From assembly GCA_938028845.1 (NCBI GenBank), contig CALIZJ010000226.1:1-14289 (forward strand): a DNA stretch of 14,289 bases. Direction: 5' to 3'. Below are positions 1 to 6,610 of the stretch, piece after piece; position 1 is the first letter of the stretch, and each line of letters begins with the position of its first letter. A model generated the notes under the pieces. The model made no database searches. It was not told the origin of the DNA and was given only the letters and a program-made list of their open reading frames with translations. The position numbers were made by a program, and so were the translations under genes. The DNA is from an uncultured Blautia sp. (GTDB taxonomy: Bacteria > Bacillota > Clostridia > Lachnospirales > Lachnospiraceae).

Positions 1-27
1 GTGATACGATGTACCTAGTTAAATAAC

Positions 28-33
28 AGGAGG
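28..33 (+). promoter_or_regulatory. Ribosome binding site of the PadR gene
   Basis: A perfect AGGAGG lies 6 bases before the ATG at 40 and fixes the start of the PadR-family gene. The promoter is not convincingly visible; only 27 bases precede this site in the window. TACGAT at 5-10 could be a weak -10, but its -35 would lie outside the window. Confidence 0.85.
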
Positions 34-39
34 TGCAGC

Positions 40-381
40 ATGAATCTGGACAAATGGAAATCGCAAATCGTACGCGGTACTTTAGAATACTGTATTTTAC
101 TCATGTTAGATCAAAAAACCTGCTATGGTTACGAAATCTTACAGGAACTGAGCAGATATCCTATTATCGCATCTACAGAAAGTACCGTGTATCCCCTGCT
201 GAGAAGGCTGCAGAAAGAACATTATCTTGCGTCTACCTGGCAGGATTCTGCGGAGGGTCTTCCTCCCAGAAAATATTATTCCCTGACACCCCAGGGAAAA
301 GAATATCTGCAGTCTATGTCAGCAGAATGGGAAAACCTATTAAACGCAATTTCAGATTTAAAAGGAGAAACTTCATTATGA
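40..381 (+). CDS. PadR-family transcriptional regulator
   Basis: A 113-residue cytoplasmic winged-helix DNA-binding protein of the PadR family, of the small type that usually acts as a dimeric repressor of its own operon. The PadR pattern is clear: an N-terminal segment with RGTLEYCILLMLDQKTCYGYE (about residues 13-33), the recognition region with ESTVYPLLRRLQKEHYL (about 47-63), and the wing with PPRKYYSLTPQGKEYL (about 75-90). Length fits the short PadR subfamily without a long C-terminal coiled coil. The stop codon overlaps the start of the next gene in ATGA, so the two are translationally coupled. In Firmicutes this pairing with a HAAS/DUF1700 membrane protein is common, and such pairs often answer envelope stress or lipophilic compounds. 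The effector here cannot be told from sequence. Confidence 0.93.
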   Translation: MNLDKWKSQIVRGTLEYCILLMLDQKTCYGYEILQELSRYPIIASTESTVYPLLRRLQKEHYLASTWQDSAEGLPPRKYYSLTPQGKEYLQSMSAEWENLLNAISDLKGETSL

Positions 382-947
382 ATACAGCATTAGAAAAATA
401 TTTGAACACCGTTGACAGACACTTAAGACCCCTTCCCACATCCGAGAGAGTAGACATTGTAAAAGAAATAAAAAGTTCCATTGTAGAAATGGAAAACGAA
501 GGGCTTCCTCCCCAGCAGATCCTTACACGCCTTGGAAATCCCAAAGAACTGGCAAAAGCCTACTTAGGCGATCTGATCACTAGCCAGAAAGGGTTTAGCT
601 GGAATAAATTTTTATGCCTCTGCGCCTTTTACAGCGTCGTGGGACTTTCCGGCATCATCCTTATCCCTACCCTTGCGATCATCGCACCGGTGTTTATAGG
701 CTGTGCCTTTATAATGCCCGTACTTGCAACTGTTAAATTAGTCGATTCCCTGCTTCATCTGGGCATCCCTTATTTGGACAACATAGGTATCGTGCTCACC
801 GGTATCGTGGAGCTGAATCCTATTACAGAATTTATCCTTACTCTCATCTCTGCAGTTCTTCTGTACTGGGTTGGCCGCGGCGCCTGGAAATTAATGCTTT
901 ATTATATTAAAAGCGTCAGCAATACCAGAAAAAAAATATCTGCCTGA
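378..947 (+). CDS. HAAS/DUF1700-domain membrane protein (PadR partner)
   Basis: A 189-residue protein starting at the ATG that overlaps the padR stop (ATGA), preceded by AAAGGAGAAA as ribosome binding site. Residues 1-70 match the HAAS signalling domain: an N-terminal helix (MNTALEKYLNTVDRHLRPLP), then ERVDIVKEIKSSIVEM and the conserved segment PPQQILTRLGNPKELAKAYL. The rest is hydrophobic, with a long membrane segment or helical hairpin around residues 77-122 and another near 151-172, then a basic tail ending in NTRKKISA. HAAS proteins are coded beside PadR regulators and are thought to link membrane state to the regulator or to act in its output, but the mechanism is not established. Family membership comes from motif and context. 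The same frame is open upstream to 33, but that part lies over padR and is not coding. Confidence 0.85.
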   Translation: MNTALEKYLNTVDRHLRPLPTSERVDIVKEIKSSIVEMENEGLPPQQILTRLGNPKELAKAYLGDLITSQKGFSWNKFLCLCAFYSVVGLSGIILIPTLAIIAPVFIGCAFIMPVLATVKLVDSLLHLGIPYLDNIGIVLTGIVELNPITEFILTLISAVLLYWVGRGAWKLMLYYIKSVSNTRKKISA

Positions 948-963
948 TATCTTCCTGCGCCGA

Positions 964-992
964 TTGACAAGCATCTTTGGAATCGTTAGAAT
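964..992 (+). promoter_or_regulatory. Sigma-A promoter of the hybrid kinase gene
   Basis: TTGACA at 964-969 and TAGAAT at 987-992 are separated by exactly 17 bases, a near-consensus vegetative promoter (6/6 and 5/6). Transcription would start near 999, giving a leader of about 78 bases before the kinase start codon. The kinase is therefore probably transcribed apart from padR-HAAS, although the promoter begins only 17 bases past the HAAS stop. Confidence 0.75.
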
Positions 993-1011
993 ACATATAG
1001 AAAGCATTAAA

Positions 1012-1037
1012 GAGGGATCCGTTTCGACAGGTCCCTC
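1012..1037 (+). terminator. Leader hairpin: terminator or attenuator before the hybrid kinase
   Basis: GAGGGATCC at 1012-1020 pairs with GGTCCCTC at 1030-1037 (8 bp with one bulged T). The stem can continue as GT/AC around a UUCG loop. A moderately U-rich stretch (CTGTTTATCTATTATTTT) follows. It may end the padR-HAAS transcript. Because it lies downstream of the 964-992 promoter, it would also sit inside the kinase mRNA leader and could reduce readthrough. The U-tract is imperfect, so the terminator role is uncertain. Confidence 0.5.
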
Positions 1038-1076
1038 CTGTTTATCTATTATTTTCCCCACAGAAAGGAAACGCAA

Positions 1077-3617
1077 ATGAAACGATATTCCCGGAAAAAA
1101 AGAATTCCCCTATACATAAAGGTATTGTTTTTTATTACCTTTGTGATTTTTCTTGGTTGGAGTATTTTTCTCGTTCGTGAAAAGCTCCTGATAAATGCAA
1201 ATCAAATGGGGACAAATCTGGCAAAAAGCTATGCCAATGAAGAAGAGAACCGTATCAATATGTACTCCTTGCTATTAAACATGATGTCCTATTCTGTCCA
1301 GAGCAGCGTTTCCCACGATATCAGCCCTGACCTGATCCAGGAACAGATGGCAAATTATTCCAAACAACTGGAAAACATGCTTGGGGCCACTATTATTGAT
1401 CCTTATGCTGTAATTGACGGAGAGATCATCGCGGCAGATCCCTGGGAGGGCGACGCAGATTACAGCTATGTTTCTTCCGCTTGGTATCAGAAAGCTTTAA
1501 ATGCCCAGGGAAAGGTCATTTATACAAACGCCTATGAAGATGCGGTCACCGGAAAAAAAGTGATCACCCTTGCGAAACGTATGAATGAAAATAACGATGT
1601 ACTTGCCTTTGACATTCTCCTGGAAAATTTCCATACCCATCAAAACAAAGTGGTCATCCCTGAATCCAGTTCCTTTTATTTGTTCGATTCTGCCGATGAT
1701 CTGATGTACTTCACCAGTGACATGGTTGCGGAGTCATCGGAAGCCCAAAATTATTTAAATAAGCTTGCCTCTAACATCCGTGCGGGAAAACTGGACTCCC
1801 ACGACGATACCATCCGCGGACTTGACGGCAGAAACCGGGTAGTTTACTACTACGAACTCAGCAACGGCTGGCTCTCTGTAATCACCATCCCTATTGACGT
1901 GATCCTTCAGGACGGGTGGGACACCACCATTCTTGTCCTTTCCGCCATCTGTGCAGTTTTGGTGATAATTGCCGCTTTTATCATGATACGGGGATATTTT
2001 AGCGACCGGAGCATGAAACAGATTTATGAGACCCTTCAAATTTTGGGGGATTCCTACTACGCTATCTACCGGGTTAACTTCCGCGCGGAAACTTATACAA
2101 GTATAAAAAGTTCAGACGATGTGAAGGAACTTCTTGGGGATTCCGGAAGCTACCGGCATCTTCTGGATGTAGTAAAAAATGTAGTGGACGAAAGCACCCA
2201 CGAAAAATTTGAGGAAAGCCTTTCGGCAGAAAATATCCGAAAGCTTATCGCAGAGGGAATCTATGATTTCGGCGGCGATTACCAGAGAGATTTTGGCGGA
2301 AATTACAAATGGGTAAACATCCAGGTCCTTTATAACAAAGGTCTGCATATAGACGAGGTTATCCTGGCATTCCGTGAAATCGATGCCGACAAGCGCAGGG
2401 AGCTCCAGCAGCATGTACTGCTTCAAAATGCCCTGGAAGCTGCCAAGAAAACCGTTCAGCAAAAAACCATGTTTTTCAGCAACGCCTCCCACGACATGCG
2501 CACGCCGCTGAACGCCATCATCGGTCTTTCCAAACTGGCACAAAGGCCGGAAGTTTCCAGCGAAACCATAAACGAATACATTAAAAAGATCCAAAATTCC
2601 GGTGAACAGCTCCTCACCCTTGTCAATGATATCCTGGACGTATCCCGTCTGGAACACGGAAGAGGAAATTCTTTAAATTATGTCTCCATGAACATATGCA
2701 AATGTGTCAGGGAAAATGTAGACCTGTTCCGGGAACAGGCAGCTTCAGAAAATAAAGTGCTCACAGACGAATATGAGGTACACTTCCCCCACGTATACTG
2801 CGATCCTTCCCGTCTGAGCCAGATCCTGAATAACCTGATTTCCAACGCCATGAAATACAGCCACGAAGGCGCGAAGATACATGTCTCTTTAAAGGAGCTG
2901 AACCACCAGCCAGGTCACAGCAAATATCAGATCACGGTACAGGATACAGGGATTGGAATGGCGAAAGAATATTTGGCCAACATCTTCGAGCCATTCTCCA
3001 GGGAGGCCACCTTTACCGCCAATAAAGTGACGGGAACGGGCCTTGGTATGCCCATTGTCAAAACCCTTATCCAGCAGATGAGCGGGGAGATCACCGTCTC
3101 CAGTGAACTGGGGAAAGGAAGTACTTTTATTGTCACACTTCCCCTGCAAAATCTGGAAGAAGAGGAGGAATTGGAAACTGCCGAAACCGAGCATCCAGCA
3201 GATGACTTCACTCTTGAAGGGAAAACCCTTCTTTTGGCAGAGGACAATGAGATTAATATGGAAGTAGCCACAGAATGTCTGGATATGCTCGGCGCTCATG
3301 TTATTCAGGCCTGGAATGGTCAGGAGGCTGTAAGCCTCTTCCAGGCAAGTGACGAAAACCAGATCGACGCAATCCTGATGGATATGCAGATGCCTGTAAT
3401 GGACGGATGCAAAGCCGCAGAGACAATCCGCAGCCTTCGCCGGTCTGACGCAAAGACTGTTCCCATCATCGCGGTAACGGCAAACGTATTTGCCGAGGAC
3501 ATTGCCCGTACTACCCAGGCAGGCATGAACGCCCACATTGCAAAGCCAATAGATTTTAAACAGCTTCAATCCGTACTGAAGGACTGTCTGGATGAGGAGC
3601 GCCATTCTGCTGTTTAA
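1077..3617 (+). CDS. Hybrid sensor histidine kinase/response regulator with dCache sensor
   Basis: An 846-residue inner-membrane signalling protein. Domains in order: basic N-terminus; TM1 about 12-33; extracellular sensor about 35-280 with dCache-like features (SAWYQKALNAQGKVIYT, then TGKKVITLAKRM); TM2 about 283-305; a PAS-like region about 310-435; a coiled linker; HisKA with the phospho-histidine H472 in SNASHDMRTPLNAIIG; HATPase with N box (SQILNNLISNAMKYS, 581-595), G1 DTGIGM (623-628) and G2 GTGLGM (653-658); an acidic linker; and a C-terminal receiver with acidic E722/D723, phospho-acceptor D769 in LMDMQMPVMDG and K823 in AKPID. All catalytic residues are present. AGAAAGGAA 6-8 bases upstream supports the ATG at 1077. 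There is no HPt and no DNA-binding domain, and no partner gene is adjacent, so the output is unknown. The dCache fold suggests a small extracellular ligand (amino acid, organic acid or similar). Confidence 0.93.
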   Translation: MKRYSRKKRIPLYIKVLFFITFVIFLGWSIFLVREKLLINANQMGTNLAKSYANEEENRINMYSLLLNMMSYSVQSSVSHDISPDLIQEQMANYSKQLENMLGATIIDPYAVIDGEIIAADPWEGDADYSYVSSAWYQKALNAQGKVIYTNAYEDAVTGKKVITLAKRMNENNDVLAFDILLENFHTHQNKVVIPESSSFYLFDSADDLMYFTSDMVAESSEAQNYLNKLASNIRAGKLDSHDDTIRGLDGRNRVVYYYELSNGWLSVITIPIDVILQDGWDTTILVLSAICAVLVIIAAFIMIRGYFSDRSMKQIYETLQILGDSYYAIYRVNFRAETYTSIKSSDDVKELLGDSGSYRHLLDVVKNVVDESTHEKFEESLSAENIRKLIAEGIYDFGGDYQRDFGGNYKWVNIQVLYNKGLHIDEVILAFREIDADKRRELQQHVLLQNALEAAKKTVQQKTMFFSNASHDMRTPLNAIIGLSKLAQRPEVSSETINEYIKKIQNSGEQLLTLVNDILDVSRLEHGRGNSLNYVSMNICKCVRENVDLFREQAASENKVLTDEYEVHFPHVYCDPSRLSQILNNLISNAMKYSHEGAKIHVSLKELNHQPGHSKYQITVQDTGIGMAKEYLANIFEPFSREATFTANKVTGTGLGMPIVKTLIQQMSGEITVSSELGKGSTFIVTLPLQNLEEEEELETAETEHPADDFTLEGKTLLLAEDNEINMEVATECLDMLGAHVIQAWNGQEAVSLFQASDENQIDAILMDMQMPVMDGCKAAETIRSLRRSDAKTVPIIAVTANVFAEDIARTTQAGMNAHIAKPIDFKQLQSVLKDCLDEERHSAV

Positions 3618-3660
3618 CCTCCATCCTGCCAATATCTGAACACTTTCACGTCCACAAAAA

Positions 3661-3697
3661 ATCCGATGTTTTCAAAAAGAAAACACCGGATTTTTTT
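3661..3697. terminator. Bidirectional intrinsic terminator between convergent genes
   Basis: ATCCGATGTTTTC (3661-3673) pairs with GAAAACACCGGAT (3679-3691) around an AAAAA loop: 12 of 13 positions are Watson-Crick, with an A-C mismatch on the plus strand that becomes a G-T wobble on the minus strand. Seven T follow on the plus strand. On the minus strand the stem is followed by TTTTTGTGG. It therefore serves both the hybrid kinase and the convergent J-protein gene, whose stop codon (3696-3698) touches it. Confidence 0.9.
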
Positions 3698-4703
3698 ATG
3701 CGCTGTAAAAATTTCCTCTGGGATTCTGTCCATAGCCGCTTTGACGGACTGAAAATTCGTATTCTCTCAGCTTCTTTTTTGCCTCCGGAGACAGGCTCCG
3801 CGGTACCTGGATCTGCACTGTTACATACTGATCGCCGTGTAGGGATGAGTCCTTCATAGACACCACGCCTTTTCCACGCAGCCGGATCTTCGTGCCGGAC
3901 TGGGTACCCTCTTTTATTTTACAGACCACATTTCCATATATGGTGGGGACAGTCACCTCTCCTCCAAATACAGCGGTAGTAAAAGGTACATATACAGTAG
4001 AGTAAACATCCATTCCTTTTCTCTCAAAGCCAGGCTTTTCTCCTACGATCACCTTCAGGATCAGATCGCCCGGCTGTCCGCCGCCGGTTCCAGGCATCCC
4101 TTTTCCCCGAAGGCGTATGCTCTTGCCCGATTCTATTCCAGCCGGAACAGAAATCTGTAAAGATTGTACACTTCCGTCTGTATTTTTAAAACTGATCACC
4201 TTTTTACAGCCAAAAGCTGCTTCGTCAAAGCTGACCTGAACCTCCGCATGTAAATCGGAACCTTTGCCATGAACACTCCCGGAGCCAAAACCGCCCCTGT
4301 AAAAGTCATCAGCACCGAATCCATGACTTCTAAAGCTTCCATAACCGCTCTTATGATTAAATATATCTCCGAAAATATCTCTAAAAATATCGTCTGCACT
4401 TCCATCCGAACCGTTAAAATGATATTCCCGGAACCCTTGGGACTGTCTGAATCCGTCCGTATCGGAGAAGCCCTGGTCAAAAGCAGCCTGACCAAACTGA
4501 TCATACATTTTCCGTTTTTCATCGTCGCTTAATACATTATATGCCTCTGTAACATCCTTAAACATTTCCTCTGCTCTTGGATTACCGGCGTTTGTATCCG
4601 GATGATATTTTTTGGCAAGCTTTCTGTAGGCCTTTTTTATCGCGGCTTTATCCGCATCTCTGCTGACGCCAAGAATCTCATAGTAATCTCTTTTTGCACT
4701 CAA
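3696..4703 (-). CDS. J-domain co-chaperone without zinc finger (DnaJ class B, CbpA-like)
   Basis: A Hsp40 co-chaperone that would deliver clients to DnaK and stimulate its ATPase. The J domain (about residues 6-70) contains DYYEILGVSRDAD and the HPD tripeptide (KYHPDTNAG). A Gly/Phe-rich stretch follows (about 75-145, with DDIFRDIFGDIFN and FGADDFYRGGFGSG), then two C-terminal peptide-binding domains (LRGKGMPGTGGGQPGDLIL, then LRGKGVVSM). The four CXXCXGXG zinc-finger repeats of classical DnaJ are absent, making this a class B protein. Start: GTG at 4712 and ATG at 4709 overlap the SD-like AGAGGGTGAT, while TTG at 4703-4701 has proper spacing and gives an N-terminus (SAKRDYYEILG) like that of other J proteins. 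I prefer TTG (335 aa); other calls may use 4709 or 4712 (337 or 338 aa). It has its own promoter and is not beside dnaK/grpE in this window. Confidence 0.93.
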   Translation of the reverse strand: MSAKRDYYEILGVSRDADKAAIKKAYRKLAKKYHPDTNAGNPRAEEMFKDVTEAYNVLSDDEKRKMYDQFGQAAFDQGFSDTDGFRQSQGFREYHFNGSDGSADDIFRDIFGDIFNHKSGYGSFRSHGFGADDFYRGGFGSGSVHGKGSDLHAEVQVSFDEAAFGCKKVISFKNTDGSVQSLQISVPAGIESGKSIRLRGKGMPGTGGGQPGDLILKVIVGEKPGFERKGMDVYSTVYVPFTTAVFGGEVTVPTIYGNVVCKIKEGTQSGTKIRLRGKGVVSMKDSSLHGDQYVTVQIQVPRSLSPEAKKKLREYEFSVRQSGYGQNPRGNFYSA

Positions 4704-4775
4704 TATCATCACCCTCTTTTTCTATACAAAATCTGCAGGGAAAGGAATCCGAAGAATCCTTCCATCATAACAAGA

Positions 4776-4797
4776 GGAGACCGGTCAACCGCTCTCC
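4776..4797 (-). promoter_or_regulatory. Hairpin in the 5' leader of the J-protein gene
   Basis: On the plus strand, GGAGACCGG (4776-4784) and CCGCTCTCC (4789-4797) pair except for one internal C-C mismatch (G-G on the RNA strand) around a 4-base loop. It lies in the roughly 110-base transcribed leader between the promoter at 4821-4849 and the start codon. No run of U follows, so a simple terminator is unlikely. It may be a structural or stability element; its role is unknown. Confidence 0.4.
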
Positions 4798-4820
4798 ACC
4801 CTTTTCTTTGTTCTATTTGT

Positions 4821-4849
4821 AATATAACACTCGTTTTTTATGTTGTCAA
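4821..4849 (-). promoter_or_regulatory. Sigma-A promoter of the J-protein gene
   Basis: Read on the minus strand: TTGACA (4849-4844), 17-base spacer, TATATT (4826-4821), a near-perfect vegetative promoter. Transcription would begin near 4814, leaving a leader of about 110 bases. An imperfect 12-base inverted repeat, AGAGACTTCTCT (4849-4860), touches the upstream edge of the -35. No CIRCE (HrcA) or CtsR repeat is visible. Confidence 0.8.
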
Positions 4850-4910
4850 GAGACTTCTCTGACTTTTCTATAAATTTTCATATTTTCCAAAATTTCCTTC
4901 TGGATAAGGA

Positions 4911-5735
4911 TCATATCTCCAGCTCACTGCCTGCCGGAAGATATTCTATTCTGTCCTTCATCTCATGGCGAAGCATTTCATAAGCTTCCATCCCGGTACA
5001 ATGGCAGGTAAAATATCTGCAGTCCGCCTCCAAAAGCCTATCAGCCAGTCCCTGGCAAAATTTCTTTTGCTCTTCTAAATCTGTATATGCATTTTTCAGA
5101 TGCATGCCTCCAACGACGGCATCAATTCCCTGGGGCGCAAAGGTCCGGGCTTTTTTCAGGATATTTACGATTCCATTATGAGCGCATCCTGCTATAAGTA
5201 CGATCTTATCTCCTTCTTTTAAAAGAAGATTCTGCTCATGCATAAAAAGATCCTGTATATGATGGCCATTCATATCCTGATACAGACGGTCATTGGCAGG
5301 GGAATAACATTCTCTCCCTGTCACTCCGGCAAATACCTGTATTCCTGCATCAATCTTATAATCTCCTGTATGGAAAACGATACGCGGATCTTCCTTAATC
5401 CCTTCCGGCAAACCTATATATCGGATCTTCCCGTCCGGATCGTGGGCGTAAAAAGCACCAAAGGCTTTTTTCTGCATATGTACCTGTGCTCTGGCATTCG
5501 CTTGAAAAAAGGCAGGCAGCCCTCCTCCATGATCATAATGCCCATGGGACAAAAAGGCAATATCCACACTGCCTATGTCTATTCCAAGACGTTCTGCATT
5601 GAAAAGAAATCCCTCATCCGGTCCCATATCGAATAGTATTTTATGATTCTTCGTCTCAATGTAAAAGCTCAGTCCATGGCTTGCCTGAAATCTTTCAGAA
5701 AGCGCTCTGTCATCCATCAATGTAACAATTCGCAT
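4911..5735 (-). CDS. Metallo-beta-lactamase-fold hydrolase, COG1237 type
   Basis: A 274-residue cytoplasmic metalloenzyme of the MBL superfamily. The metal-binding signature SHGHYDHGGGLP is at about 63-74 (H64, H66, D68, H69). Later metal or active-site positions are in AGCAHNGIVN (H186 near 182-191), GGMHL (209-213) and FTCHCTGMEAYEML (about 242-255). The N-terminal pattern MRIVTLMDD and the IAGCAHNGI and CHCTG motifs match the COG1237 group, often annotated as 7,8-dihydropterin-6-methyl-4-(ribofuranosyl)-aminobenzene 5'-phosphate synthase-like hydrolases. The true substrate in Firmicutes is not known and I do not assign one. No signal peptide. The start is ATG with a purine-rich AGGAAAGGGG upstream. 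The gene is divergent from relQ. No clear terminator follows its stop, so readthrough into the J-protein gene is possible. Confidence 0.88.
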   Translation of the reverse strand: MRIVTLMDDRALSERFQASHGLSFYIETKNHKILFDMGPDEGFLFNAERLGIDIGSVDIAFLSHGHYDHGGGLPAFFQANARAQVHMQKKAFGAFYAHDPDGKIRYIGLPEGIKEDPRIVFHTGDYKIDAGIQVFAGVTGRECYSPANDRLYQDMNGHHIQDLFMHEQNLLLKEGDKIVLIAGCAHNGIVNILKKARTFAPQGIDAVVGGMHLKNAYTDLEEQKKFCQGLADRLLEADCRYFTCHCTGMEAYEMLRHEMKDRIEYLPAGSELEI

Positions 5736-5781
5736 ATGGTCTTTCCCCTTTCCTCAATAGATACTCTCCTCTTTTGCTTAA

Positions 5782-5810
5782 ATCATAACCTTATCCATGC
5801 AAATTTACAA
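5782..5810 (-). promoter_or_regulatory. Probable promoter of the MBL-fold hydrolase gene
   Basis: On the minus strand TTGTAA (5810-5805), 17-base spacer, TATGAT (5787-5782). The -35 is weak (4/6) and the -10 good (5/6). Transcription would start near 5775, about 40 bases before the ATG at 5735. Confidence 0.55.
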
Positions 5811-5817
5811 TAGGGAT

Positions 5818-5846
5818 TTGATAATTTTCTTTATTTCCGCTATAAT
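5818..5846 (+). promoter_or_regulatory. Sigma-A promoter of relQ
   Basis: TTGATA (5818-5823), 17-base spacer and a perfect TATAAT (5841-5846). Transcription would start near 5853, leaving a short leader with AGAAAGGA before the ATG at 5886. It lies back to back with the hydrolase promoter; the two -35 elements are only 7 bases apart. Confidence 0.8.
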
Positions 5847-5885
5847 GACCTTACCATATAGAATCTATTCAGAAAGGATATATAA

Positions 5886-6572
5886 ATGGAAGAATATAAA
5901 GAAAACGAAGTTAAAGACATATGGATGGAATCGGATGCACAAAGCTTTATCGCCAATGCTTCTCGTTTTAACGATCTTATGATGATGTACCGCTGTGCTA
6001 TCAGAGAGATACGGACAAAATTTGAAGTTTTAGATGATGAATTTTCTGTAGAATATAAAAGAAATCCCATTTCCTTTATCAAAAGCCGTATTAAAAAGCC
6101 GGCGAGCATATACCGAAAACTGAAAAAATTAGGTTATGACTTCTCTCCGGAAAATATTCAGACTAAACTTCACGATGTAGCCGGTGTACGTGTAGTATGC
6201 GCTTTCGTTGATGACATCTATACCGTGGCCGACCTGCTGGCAGCACAGGATGATATTACCATTGTGGAAATACGGGATTATATTAAAAATCCCAAGCCCA
6301 ACGGCTATCGCAGTTATCATATGATCGTGGATGTACCGGTATTTTTTTCAAAGGGAAAAACTCTTATGCGTGCGGAAATACAAATCCGTACCATAGGCAT
6401 GGATTTCTGGGCGACTTTGGAACATCAGCTTCGCTATAAAAAGGGGATCGAGCAAATGGATGGATATGAGGACATAAGCCATGCGCTCTTCGACTGCGCC
6501 CAGACAGTTTCCCATATGGATAACGAGATGGAAAAAATCAAGAACATGATCGGACAATTTCACGAAATATAA
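5886..6572 (+). CDS. relQ: Small alarmone synthetase, RelQ-type GTP pyrophosphokinase
   Basis: A 228-residue stand-alone (p)ppGpp synthetase that transfers pyrophosphate from ATP to GTP or GDP. The RelA/SpoT synthetase fold is complete: IKSRIKKPASIYRKL (about 65-79, substrate-binding basic segment), HDVAGVRVVC with D97, NPKPNGYRSYHMIVD (about 135-149, nucleotide-stacking region), AEIQIRT with E164 and DFWATLEHQLRYK (173-185). There is no HD hydrolase, TGS or ACT domain, so this is a small synthetase and not the long Rel. The C-terminal helices (about 195-228) correspond to those used in RelQ tetramer assembly. AGAAAGGA upstream supports the ATG. In the family it acts under stress and is controlled by expression and allostery. 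No partner gene shares its transcript here. Confidence 0.95.
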   Translation: MEEYKENEVKDIWMESDAQSFIANASRFNDLMMMYRCAIREIRTKFEVLDDEFSVEYKRNPISFIKSRIKKPASIYRKLKKLGYDFSPENIQTKLHDVAGVRVVCAFVDDIYTVADLLAAQDDITIVEIRDYIKNPKPNGYRSYHMIVDVPVFFSKGKTLMRAEIQIRTIGMDFWATLEHQLRYKKGIEQMDGYEDISHALFDCAQTVSHMDNEMEKIKNMIGQFHEI

Positions 6573-6610
6573 CAGGCTCCTGTCCGAAAAACCTGTTTAG
6601 ATTTTATTTT
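6571..6610 (+). terminator. Weak terminator candidate after relQ
   Basis: AACAGG (6571-6576, overlapping the relQ stop) can pair with CCTGTT (6592-6597), followed by TAGATTTTATTTT. The stem is only 6 bp with a 15-base loop, so efficiency is doubtful; the long hairpin at 6832-6885 could act as backup. Confidence 0.4.

Noticed and set aside
33..377. Upstream extension of the HAAS gene frame (open back to position 33)
   Set aside because: It overlaps padR completely in another frame. The family domain begins at the ATG at 378, which has a ribosome binding site and the ATGA overlap.
2889..3632. Long antisense reading frame (247 codons) opposite the hybrid kinase
   Set aside because: The kinase frame shows intact domains throughout. 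The antisense product shows no domain pattern and no ribosome binding site, so it is a shadow frame.
4713..4910. CIRCE (HrcA) or CtsR operator before the J-protein gene
   Set aside because: Searched by eye for the TTAGCACTC/GAGTGCTAA inverted repeat and the GGTCAAA heptamer pair. Only a lone GGTCAA at 4783-4788, inside the leader hairpin, was found.
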